From Delphinus delphis (lineage: Eukaryota > Chordata > Mammalia > Artiodactyla > Delphinidae): 64,000 nt of DNA. The notes beneath the pieces were generated by a model. The model was not told the origin of the DNA. It worked only from the letters and a program-made list of their open reading frames with translations, and searched no databases. The translations under genes were made by a program, and so were the position numbers. This document shows positions 42,501 to 54,500 of the stretch, piece by piece. The stretch lies in the NCBI RefSeq assembly GCF_949987515.2, contig NC_082694.2, positions 38,770,451 to 38,834,450 on the forward strand, in the 5' to 3' direction. Each line of letters starts with the position of its first letter. The first letter of the stretch is position 1.

Positions 42501-45500
42501 TTTTTCCTCGTGATGGGTACTTTACTCTCTCAACAACTTTTTTTTTTTAATTAATTTATTTATTAATTTATGTTTTGGTTGCGTTGGGTCTTCGTTGCTG
42601 CACATGAGCTTTCTCTGGTTGTGGCGAGCTGGGGCTACTCTTTGTTGTGGTGTGCGGGCTTCTCATTGTGGTGGCTTCTCTTGTTGCGGAGCACAGGCTC
42701 TAGGCTCCCGGGCTTCAGTAGTTGTGGCTTGCGGGCTCTAGAGCACAGGCTCAGTAGTTGTGGCACACAGGCTTAGTTGCTCCACAGCATGTGAGATCTT
42801 CCCGGACCAGGGCGGGAACCCATGTCCCCTGCATTGACAGGTGGATTCTTAACCACTGTTCCACCAGGGAAGTCCTCAGTAACTTACAGCAGTGTTAATT
42901 ACATTTATCATGTTGTGCATTACCTCCTTAGTACGTATGTATCTTATATCTTTTGACTACCAATTCCAGTCCTCCCTCCCCCCCGAACATGTCTTAATGT
43001 ATTTGACTTTATCCATAAAATGTTGATTCCAGATAGACATTGATTTTTTTTTAAACCTATGGTTGCCTATTTAAAGTATGAATCTAATATTCTTGCTTGC
43101 TAGTCAAAGTAATTTTCCTACTTAGTGATCTGAATTTCTTTGAGAATCTTTTTTTTTTTTTTTTGGCCACACCATGTGGCTTGTAGGATGTTAGTTCCCC
43201 CACCAGGGATTGAGCCTGCACCCTTGGCGGTGAAAGCATGGAATCCTAACCACCACTTGGACAGCCAGGAAATTCCCTGGAATCCTCTTAAATTAAGTTC
43301 TGTTTTATGAAATCTGTTTTAATTTTGTTGCTCAGTTATAATGAGAATTAAAGCTCTCTGAAATGAACTGTGCATTTAAGTTTATTTCTAAAAGTAGTAT
43401 TAGAAACAAAACTTGGTGAATTGTATGGTTTGTTAATTACATCTCAGTAAAATTGTTAAAGAAAAAATAAGTCAAACCTAGTGTCTTCTCGTTAAATTAC
43501 CGTGACTCATAATTTATTACCAATATTTCATTGATTCTTTTTTGAAGGACTATCAGTGATGTGTTTATAAGTATAATTTTATTGACATCATGTATAAGTA
43601 AAGAATAGTTATATATTATTTATAATTTAATTGGCATGTTAATGAATTCGGAGAACCAAATTCTTGTTACTTAAAAGGAAAGGATTTTTTGTTTTAATAG
43701 TATCTGAAATAGTGAACATAAAAATCTGTTTGAATTTTGTATTTTCTCTTTGTATTAAGACAACACTCCTCGACCTGGATGCTTTGGCACGACATTTAGC
43801 TGACTGTATTCGAAGGTAAAATTTGATGTGAAATTGACAGTTATATTGTTGAGAAAAGATAAAGAACGTAATTTTATGAACTGTCTTGTTTTGCTTGTAT
43901 TCTTTTTTGTAGCAGGGAGATCCTTGATCATCAGGATGGTAATATAGAAGATGATGGGCTTACAGGACTCCTAAGGCTTGCAACAAGTGTTATTAAACAC
44001 AAACCACCCTTTAAATTTTCAAGGGAAGGACAGGTTGGTAGTAAGACATCCAAGTATTTATATGAAATAAGATTGAACTTTTTTATATTGTTTCCTTGTA
44101 TGTGGATATGTTATATTTCCTTAAACATGCAAAAATGAAGTTTACCAGAACTTTATTACTGGCAGGAACAGTGAACTTTGAATAAGATGAATCCTAGAAA
44201 TATGAATCTTAGTCTTGTTTTTAGAATGCAGAACAAGTTTTAATTACTATGACTGTATATAGAGAGACAGTCTCTGCTTAATTGTAGATTTTTATAGAAT
44301 TGAATATTTTGAATTAGTAACTTAACACAATGGAATTAATAAGTAGTCATTTTAGAGTACTTACTGGTTTCATTTCTTAAAGACCCATTTGATATAAAAT
44401 CTATAATTGACTATTTTATAACACCTAATAACTCTATACCAACAAATGTCTAATTTCTCTTTAGATTACATTATTTACTGTCATTGGCACTTTTGTCATT
44501 GCCTTCATTAAGGGAAGTTAGTTACGGTTTGGAGGATTGTTTTCTTGAGGTTACTGATTGTGTTAGGAAACACAGGAATAATGAAAAGAATGGAAGATTG
44601 TCCCCATGAGGATAGGCTCAGGGATTCTTAAGATAAACTTAAGATGACAGTCTTATCTGTCTTAAATCTGTGCTACTACCCTTATTTCACAAAGCCCTGT
44701 TTTGTGGGTTTTCTCCTGGATCTTTTAAAATTTTTCTATTACACTCACTGGGAATAACTTGATTTATTTATAGTCTTGCTGGTTGAAGTCTTACATTATA
44801 TAAACCAATATGTAACTTTTATTCCAAAATATAAATGTATTAATTGATATTTCTGATAACATATCATTGTAAAGCAAAAGTCATTTTAAAGAAAGAAAAA
44901 AATTTTTAGGTACTGCTGACAAAAATATTCCTATATATTTTAATTTCATATGATATTTTGGTAATGGCCTTCCAGGAATTTCTATGGCTATATTAAATAC
45001 ATAGGTATATAATTTATATTATGTAAATACTATTCTGTGATTTGTGTTCTTCATTTAAAATGAATCCATCAAAAAAGAGAAAATACATTAAAAAGTTGAA
45101 TACATAAAGAGAGAAATAATTTAATCTTTATTGACATTTATGTTGTTGGTAGCTGTAAAAAAAAAAAACTGCAGGGAACATCTTTGTATACCTGTTCCAT
45201 TGTATACTCATATAAATTCTTAAGAGTAAATTTGATTCATTTTAACCAGAATACATCAATTTACAAAAGGCTCTATCAGTTTATACTCCCAGCCACACTG
45301 TGTAAGAATGCCACTTTCTCAGACATCCCCACATTCCTTACATGATAAGTCTTTGCCACTTTCACTATTTTAGTTTTATTTCCTTGGTTATTGTTGAAGA
45401 TGAGTGTCTTTTCATTTATGTATCGTCCACTTGTATTAACTTGCAATTTTCTGTTCATAATCTGCATGTATTCTTTTGTCATTTTTCTTACTTATTTTTG

Positions 45501-48500
45501 AAAGTTCTTTATTTTGAAAATATCAACTCTTTTCCTGTCACATATGTGCAGGAAATATTTCCAAAAGTTTTGTCTTCATTATTCGTATTTTTTTAAGACC
45601 ACCTGTTTTTTTCCTTCTCTCTTTTGTTTATTGATTTATACAATTAATATCTTAGGCAAAATTTTTGAGCTCTTATGAGGTAGATACTGTCATTAGACGC
45701 CATTTTGACAGATGATGAAACTAAGGTATAGACAGGTTAAACAACTTGCTTCACTGAGGACACTCAAGACTCTTTACTTGACCAAGCTTCTAACCACTAA
45801 GCAATACTGTCTGCAGGTGTTAAAACCTTAAATACACTGTTCTGTAATATGCTTTTTTCACCTACCTTATAGATTCTCCATATCAGTATATATAGAGTTA
45901 ATTCATTCTTCGTAACAACTGCATAATATTCTTTTTCTGGAAAGATGTGATATATCTAACTAGCTTCCTAATGTTGAGCATTACCTTACACTACTATAAG
46001 TGATGTTGCAGGGAAAATGTTTATACATCCATCATTTAGGAAATCTATAGGAAAAAATTCTAGAAGTAGAAGCTGGTTTACGAGGTATGTACCTTTGTGA
46101 TTTTGGTCAGAATAACCATGAAGCTCTCTGTGGAGACTGAACTGATTTATGGTCCCACCTACAATGTCTGTGAGCCAAGTGCCAATTTTCCCACATTCCT
46201 ACCAACCCAGTGTATTATCAAATTTAATTTCTGCTAGTCTGATAAGTGGAAACCATTCTCTTAGTTTTATTTTTCATTTTTTTGTAAGTATGAGTAAGGT
46301 TGAGCTTCTTTTCATGTGTTTGAAAGCCATTTATTTGTATTATCTTTTCTCTGACCTGCTCAAATCCTGTCCTTATTTTCCTTTCATGTATATACATGGT
46401 CCTTTTCTTGATAATTTGTAGAATTTTTGTATGGAGGAAATTGGCATATGTACTTGGATTTATTTCTGGACTTTCTTTTTCACTCTACAGATCTATTCAT
46501 TCACCAATACCATATCCTAACTAAGTAGATTCACAGTTTTTAGTTAATATCTTGTAGAGATGGTCCATCTTCATTATTACTCCTTTTCAGAATTGTCCCG
46601 GTTGTTTATTTTTCCACACAAACTTTAGAATCAGTGTGTCTCATTCTTTCAAAAATTAAAATTCGGATACTTTTTAAATTGGGGTTGTGTTAAATTTATG
46701 GATTGATATAGAAAAATTGAAATTATATTAAATTGCCTATACAAGGACAGGATTTGTCTTCTTATTTATAGAAGACCAGTGTTGTGTTTTTCAATTTAAT
46801 GTTTTCATTTAGAATTTGAATTTTAGGAATTTTTAAATAAGGTTGTTCCTAGGGATTTTCTTTGTTAGGTATCATAAATGCACTCTTTTATTTTGTTTTC
46901 TGATGAGTTGTTTATGTGGAGTAAGGATTTTTGTGTGTGAATTTGTTGCAGGCCACCTTAAGTTCACTTACTGTTTGTAGAATTTTTTTCTCAGTTGTCT
47001 TTGTGTTTGTCTTCAGTATTGTCTTTGATTTTTCATTTGTTTTTAGTTTATTGTCTTCGAGTAGTTTTTTTACTCCTTCATTTTTAAGTCTTAACTCTCT
47101 CTGTTCTTTCACCTAATTTTGTCTAGAACCTCCAGAACAGTGTTAAATAATAGTTGTTTTTATTGTTTATTGTTTACTAATAGTTGTTTATTGAGAAGGT
47201 TTTAATGTTTGTGTAGTCAAAACTTTAGTTTCCCATTGTGTTTTTGGTGAGATCAGAAACCTTTAGAAGCTTTTTTGCAGGAGAGGTATGTGGTCTGAAT
47301 TAACATTTTCAAAGCTTTACTCTTGTTCTAGGGGGAGATCTAGACTACAGGTAGAGAACTAGGAGGGCAAGTGTTAGGGTTAGGGGCCCAGTTAAGAAGT
47401 TTTGCAGAGGGATGATGATGAAAAGTGGTTGGACTTAGGATATTTATTGAAGATAGAGTTCACAAGACTTAAATTTTGAGAAGATTGTGAGGTGGGAGAG
47501 AGAGAAACTAATCAAGAATGACTTCTCAATTTTAAGCCTGAGAAACTAAGTGAATGATAATGCCATTTACTAAGAAAGGGAAAATTTAGGATAGATAAGA
47601 TTGGGGGGGATGGGGTATCAAAATCAGTAGTTCTATTTTGGACGTGTTAAATTTGAAATGTCAATTTGGTATCCAAGTGCAGGTGCTTAAGGTGGTTGGT
47701 GTTGGTGTATTATTAAGAAGTCGTCCTTATCGCCAAGATACTAAACATACCTGTGCTACTGTAATATTTTACTTTATTAATTTTTAAAAATGTCATCTAG
47801 AATTTATCGAGGAGTAACTGTTTTCCATAAAGAGACTTATAGTAAATATTTTAGGCTTGCCAGGCCACATATGGTCTCCCTCACCACCACCATCACCACC
47901 GCTACTGCTGCTTCCTCTCCTTCCTTGCCTCTGCTTCCTCTTTCCTCTTCTTCCTCCCTTCTACTCCCTCTTCCCTTCTTCTAATTCCCCTTTAAGAGTA
48001 TAAACCCCACTCTTATTTCTACTACCTTGTATAGTACCTAGCAAATATATGTTGAACAAATGGATGATTAAGACTCAGTCCTGATTCTTAAGAACTGACA
48101 ATCTAATGGTTCATTTGTTCAGCAGGTAATTATTGAGAAGTCTGCCTTATGCAAAATTCGTATGTACCTTCACAAATAATATCATGACTGCTCATGATAT
48201 TTGTAATTCATGGTAAAAAATAAGAGCCATTAAAGGGATGTGATCAGAGGTATGGAAGATCAGATAGTATTGATGGGATTAGGAAAGGCTTTGAGGAAGA
48301 TAAAGCTTTTGTAACCAGGATAAAGTCCTTAAGTAGAAAAGTAAGGGAAACATTTAAGTCACAGAAAACAGTATGAATGAAAAATCAGTCCTAGGAAACC
48401 ACTGAGTATGTGCAGGTTATTGAATGATAAGTTCAGTTTGGCTTGAGCTTGAGGAAATATAGAGGAGGTAATTTGGGGAAACTAGGTGGCCATCTGTTGT

Positions 48501-51500
48501 GGTCACAGGAGGTTTTGTTTGTTTTGTTTTTTTTTTTGCGGTACGGGCCTCTCACTGTTGTGGCCTCTCCCGTTGCGGAGTACAGGCTCCGGACACACAG
48601 GCTCAGCGGCCATGGCTCACGGGCCTAGTCACTCCGCGGCATGTGGGATCTTCCCGGACCGGGGCACAAACCCGTGTCCCCTGCATCGGCAGGTGGACTC
48701 TCAACCACTGCGCCACCAAGGAAGCCCCAGGAGGTTATTTTTATATGTACAATAAAATAAAAGCATTATTTTTATAATTTAAAAGGGGGGCCTTTCAAGT
48801 TTTTGATCAAATAATGTCAGAAATATGCTTTAACAGAATAAATCTAGTAATAGATTGAGAGGCAGCATACTTTTTCAAACTTTTTTTGAAGTGGTCTTCA
48901 AACATTTATTGCTCACATATTCTTTAAAGAATTTTGGAAAACCTAGGTGTCCTGTCAACAGATTTTTTAATTTTAAGAAGTTTCTAGATTTTTTTCAAGT
49001 TTAAGTATTTTTTTAAATTGAAGTTGATATAGAATATATAAGTTACAGGTGAACATCATAGTGATTCACAATTTTTAAAAGTTATACTCCATTTAGAAAA
49101 GAAGAGAAAAGGAAAAAAAAACATTAAAATTTATTTGCTTTGGTTGAGAACAATGAGTCCAGAAAGATCTTTAAAATATAGCACTTACAGAAAAAAATAA
49201 ATACATAAAAGTTATACTCCATTTATAGTTATTATAAAATATTGGCTACAATTCCTGCATTGTACAGTTTATCCTAGCTTCCAGAGTATTGTTGAAATTG
49301 ATAAAAATAGTTATTTCCTGTGACTACATGATGTTGTCTTAAATTTCTTCCATATTTAATTATCATTACATTACATGTATTTGGACATGGGCAATCAAAG
49401 CAATGTAAATAGACTTTGAATTTTGCCAAGTAAGTATGAAACATTAAAAATGAAATTTTATTGAAATTATGCATTAACAAGAAGGGTATGTGGCTTTTAA
49501 AATTAATTCATATAGTTGTAGATGGATATTCCTTATTAAGCTAGAATGACCATGTACTCACTCTTCCTACTTTATATTTCTATAGATAGAAGTTGTGAGA
49601 AACCTTGTTTCACATTGTTTTACAGTGAGAAACCACAGTGAGAAACCGTGTTTACATACTGTTTACAGTAGGAATGTTCTGTTTTAACAGCGTTATTTAA
49701 CTCTTTGAATTTCTTCTGAATTACATGTCAAAGATCACACTCTATCATCAGAAATTATTTTTAATATTCTCTCAGGTATCAGTTTGAGGTTCTTCTTTCT
49801 GTGAAGTATACTAAAATGGCTGTACCATTATTTATCAAATGGATATGTTAATATATATGTTACTCTTTCACTTAAGGACACCTGCTTTCCTGGTAAACTC
49901 AGAGTGAGGAAAATAAAAATATTGTTCATTTCAGCAAGCTTTTACCAATCCTAATGTTTCAATAAAATATTTTTATCACAGGCTTTAAATATGTTTTGTC
50001 AATACTTTGGAGCTATGGTTATTTAGCTCATTCAGTTTTCTAGATCTAAACTGATTAGCAAAGATAGTTCATTGTTAAACTAGTTATTTGCTAATTCTGT
50101 TCCTGTTTGAGTGAATGACTTTATTTTCCAGTTCATGTAAATACGTTACTCTGTGTCTCCAAGACAGTCATCTCACCTCTGAATTATAGAATAGACAAGA
50201 CATAATCTTACTGTCAGTCTGTCAACTATATAAAATAAGCCTCTATTCACCTTCAGTATTTCTTAGCCAAACGTACCTTTCTTTGCCAAGTCAGGAACTA
50301 TGCACTGTACTTTCTTTGACAGTAGTGAGATGGAGAAGGTGAGGTCATTAATGGGAAAATATTCTGAATTGTCCTTCATTTGGTACCTGTGTTAGAGGTT
50401 CCCTAGACCACTCCCAGATTCACTGATTCACTGGAAGGACTCAAAGACTCAGCGTGTAATTGTATCCATGACAAAGTTTTATTACAGCAAAATAATAGAA
50501 AATGAAATCAGCAAAAGAAAAAGCATGGGGCGAAGTGTGGTGAAATGAGGTACGCCCTTCTGAGAGTCCCCTCTCAGTGGGGTTGCATAGGACGTGCTTA
50601 ATTCCCCCAGCAATGAGTGTGACATGTGTGAGGTGTTGTCTACCAGGATGCTCTCTTCAGCCTAGGAGTCCAGGGATTTTATCAGGGGGTGGGTCATGTA
50701 GGCACATAGTACCTGCATAACTGACCACAGTCAATGAAATTCCAGACTCCCAGATAGAAAGCAGGTATTCTGCATAAACGAAATACAGATTGGTACAGTG
50801 AGCCACTTTTATCACTTACGGAAAGTTTTATAACAGAGGAGGGAACTGTTGACCATTCAGGTGTTCAGGTGACAGCCAGGAGCCAACTTTACAATGTAGC
50901 CTTTCTAAGGATAGCAGAGTCTCGGTCTTAACAATATTACCTCTTTTCTATACAGTACCCCAGGAGGTTCTATACCCCAGAACAATGTACCTTTGTACTA
51001 CTTGCGATTGAGATGGGTGAGGGAGATAACTTTCTTTGGAATAGTAGCAAAGGACCAATTAAAGAACAAGTGGGAAATGTGGCCCTTTCTCAGGCAGATT
51101 AAATTTAGGGAAAAGTATATCTCGAATGGTAAAGCTTTGCATCTCAGTTTGAACTTCACTGGTATTGAAGTTAAGAGCTTGGTGTTTTAAATCCTTAGTA
51201 TAACACCTGCCAAATCTGACTCCAGGCAAGATGCTTAACCTGTTTTGTTTGTTTGTTTTGTTTTGAGGCCTTTGAATAGTATCTTGGCACTTCTAAGTGC
51301 TCATTATGGGTACATTGCTGCTTTGGCTGCTACTGCTATTTTAATTATTAGAGTGAAGTAAGGAGAAACTTAAGTAAATGCAGAGGCATTCAAGATAGGG
51401 AGTAATGAGTCCTGAACTAACACGCTTGGTCACTGAATGGAGTGGAAAATAATAGCATTGTAGATGTGCCTCTAAGAATGAGCTATAAGGTATCAAGAGG

Positions 51501-54500
51501 GAGAGAAGAGTGAAGGTGAAGCTCCTCCTCCCATTCCATTTTCCCTAAGAGAAATGAACATTGGGAATACTTTCAGATGATGGTATATGATGCTCCTTTA
51601 AGTTTTTAAACAGTCTTTTAATAAATTGTAGATTTTCATATAGTCCATTTTATTCTGTGTAACTTATTAATTTTATTTGGAATATAGTTAATTTCCAAGT
51701 TTAGATAATATACTTGGTCTTTCTTTTTTTTTCCAGGAATTTTTAAGAGATATCTTCAATCTCCTGTTTTTGTTGCCTAGTCTAAAAGATAGACAACAGC
51801 CAAAGTGCAAATCACATTCTTCGAGAGCTGCTGCTTATGATTTGTTAGTGGAGATGGTAAAGGGATCTGTCGAAAACTACAGATTAATACATAACTGGGT
51901 TATGGCACAACACATGCAGTGTGAGCATTCTTCTTTTCCTTTAACCTTTCTAAATTTCGTTTGTAGAAATGAGATTTTGTAGGGCATGATTTAAAGAAAG
52001 AATTCCCCATTCATACATTTTAACATCATAAACTGTTGTTGCTAGGACATACTGAAGTTAAAAAGTAAACATTAGTTTTTGGGAAAAAAACAGTTGTGAT
52101 GGACTTTTTAGAGATATGTGAAATACTTTGGCATTTTGGGGTTAAATAATTTAGTGCCAAGTAAAGACAAGTTTTGGCAGTCCTTTGAATATTTAGGAAT
52201 AAATTAGTTTTACTATGTGTTCTTACCAATTTTTAAAATTACCATGTTTTATGTATATGAACTAAATAAGTAATAGATGTAGTGGCTGTTAATGAAAGCA
52301 GAATATATTATGTTTAATTGTTTGGGGGGCATCCTTTCCTCCCTCTTTTTTCAGCAGCTCATGCACCTTATAAATGGGACTACTGGCCTCATGAAGATGT
52401 CCGTGCTGAGTGTAGATTTGTTGGCCTGACTAACCTTGGAGCTACTTGTTACTTGGCTTCTACTATTCAGCAACTTTACATGATACCCGAGGCAAGACAG
52501 GCTGTCTTCACTGCTAAGGTACAGTTTTCCTTACTTTAAAAATTAAAACTATAGGGACTTCCCTGGTGGTGCAGTGGTTAAGAATCCGCCTGCCAATGCA
52601 GGGGACACGGGTTCAATCCCTGGTCCAGGAAGATCCCACATGCCGCGGAGCAACTAAGCCTGTGCACCGCAACTTTTGAGTGTGTGCTCTGGAGCCCGTG
52701 AGCCACAACTACTGAGCCCGCACGCCACAACTACTGAAGCCCAAGTGCTCTAGGGCCTGCATGCCGCAACTACTGAGCCCGCACGCTGCAGCTACTAAAG
52801 CCTGCGTGCCTAGAGCCCATGCTCCTCAACAAGAGAAGCCACCGCACTGAGAAGCCTGCACACTGCAATGAAGAGTAGTCCCCACTCACTGCAACTAGAG
52901 AAAGCACGCATGCAGCAGTGAAGACCCAACACAGCCAAAAAAAAAAAAAAAAAAAATTAAAACTACAAAACAAAATTTTAAAAATTCGTTGATAAATCTT
53001 GATTCAATTTAGTAAAATATTGTTTGAGAAAATAATTTGAGTTAAAATTGACAAACTTTGGGCTTCCCTGGTGGTGCAGTGGTTAAGAATCCACCTGCCA
53101 TTGCAAGGGACACGGGTTCGAGCCCTGGTCTGGGAAGATCCTACATGCCGCAGAGCGACTAAGCCCTTGTGCCACAAATACTGAGCCTGCGCTCTAGGGC
53201 CCGTTTGCTACAACTACTGAAGCTCACACGCCTAGAGCCCATGCTCCGCCACAGGAGAAGTCGCTGCAGTTAGAAGCCTGCGGACCAAAACAAAGAGTAG
53301 CTCCCACTCGCTGCAACTAGAGAAAGCTCACGCACAGCAGCAAAGACCCAATGCAGTTAAAAATGAATTAAATTAAATTAAAAAATTTTTTTGACGAAAT
53401 TTGATACTACTAGCTAACATGTATATTTTAATTATTTTTACATTTCAATTGATTACTCCAAACACTGTAGTATAATTTCTTTATTTATCAAAGGAAAACA
53501 CAGTTGTAGAATATACACACTCAGTGTATCAAATGAACACGATATTTTCAGTAAAAATAAATGCAAATTTTAATTATATAGAAAATAAGCAAAGCCTAAA
53601 ACAAAGTAGGAAATTAGTACCAGAATCACTGAACTTATGTATCCTAAAGTAAATTTGTGGCCTAGTATATTTGAGTAGGCTTTGCTTATGTTATTTTTGT
53701 TAACTTGTGCATTGTAGTTTTCATTTTTTGTTTACCATGGGCTATTTTTTAGTTTGCCTTCTGCACTGCTTTTACAATTTTTTGGCAGCCTTTTTTTTTT
53801 TAAATAAATTTATTTTATTTATTTATTTTTGGCTGCATTGGGTCTTCGTTGCTGCATGCAGGCTTTCTCTAGTTGCAGTGAGCCGGGGCTACTCTTCGTT
53901 GCGGTGCGTGGGCTTCTCATTGCGGTGGCTTCTCTTGTTGCAGAGCACAGGCTGTAGGTGCACGGGCTTCAGTAGTTGTGGCTCGCGGGCTCTAGAGCAC
54001 AGGCTCAGTAGTTGTGGCACACAGACTTAGTTGCTCGGCGGCATATGGGATCTTCCCAGACCAGGGCTCGAACCCGTGTCCCCTGCATTGGCAGGCGGAT
54101 TCTTAACCACTGTGCCACCAGGGAAGCCCTGGCAGACTTTCTTTATCCTTGCACTTGGGTTTTTATTTTCTTCCATCATGTCATCTGGATGTCCTTGCAT
54201 TTTTCCCCCCTTACAAAGTATTGCAATTCTTTATTTATCTTCAGTGAATCCTTACTACGTTTAAGTTATGCTTCAGGGTCTCTAAAGCATACTCAGTATA
54301 CTCAAGTGGGTTCGTTTTTTGGTTTTAGTTAAATTGATATTTTTAAGTTGATCATCTAACTGACTATTAGAAATAGTTGAATAATTGATTTCATTTAGCA
54401 TGTGGAAATTTTTGTGACTAAATTTGGTTGCCCCCATCTGTATAATTTTATAGAACCACTTATCAAAGAAGCATGTATTCATTGATTTTCTTGTTTAGGT

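Larger units (their letters stand above)
41567..43759 (+). other. USP34 intron 19
   Basis: An L1 3' fragment (about 42345-43010) is split by an antisense SINE (42539-42875). A short antisense SINE follows at 43149-43277. The rest is unassigned. Confidence 0.75.
44034..51736 (+). other. USP34 intron 21, 7.7 kb
   Basis: Contains old L1-like sequence (about 45180-47260) with a MIR-like piece near 45640-45790. Also an old-family copy (about 47290-47710), a CT-rich tract (47905-47982), a young antisense SINE (48525-48727), an L1 3' piece with a small retro-insertion (49015-49265) and an LTR-like element (about 50390-50955). 44034-45170 and 49270-50380 are unassigned. Confidence 0.7.

Noticed and set aside
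50390..50955. Provirus
   Set aside because: Only LTR-like text is present; no gag, pol or env-like coding sequence borders it.
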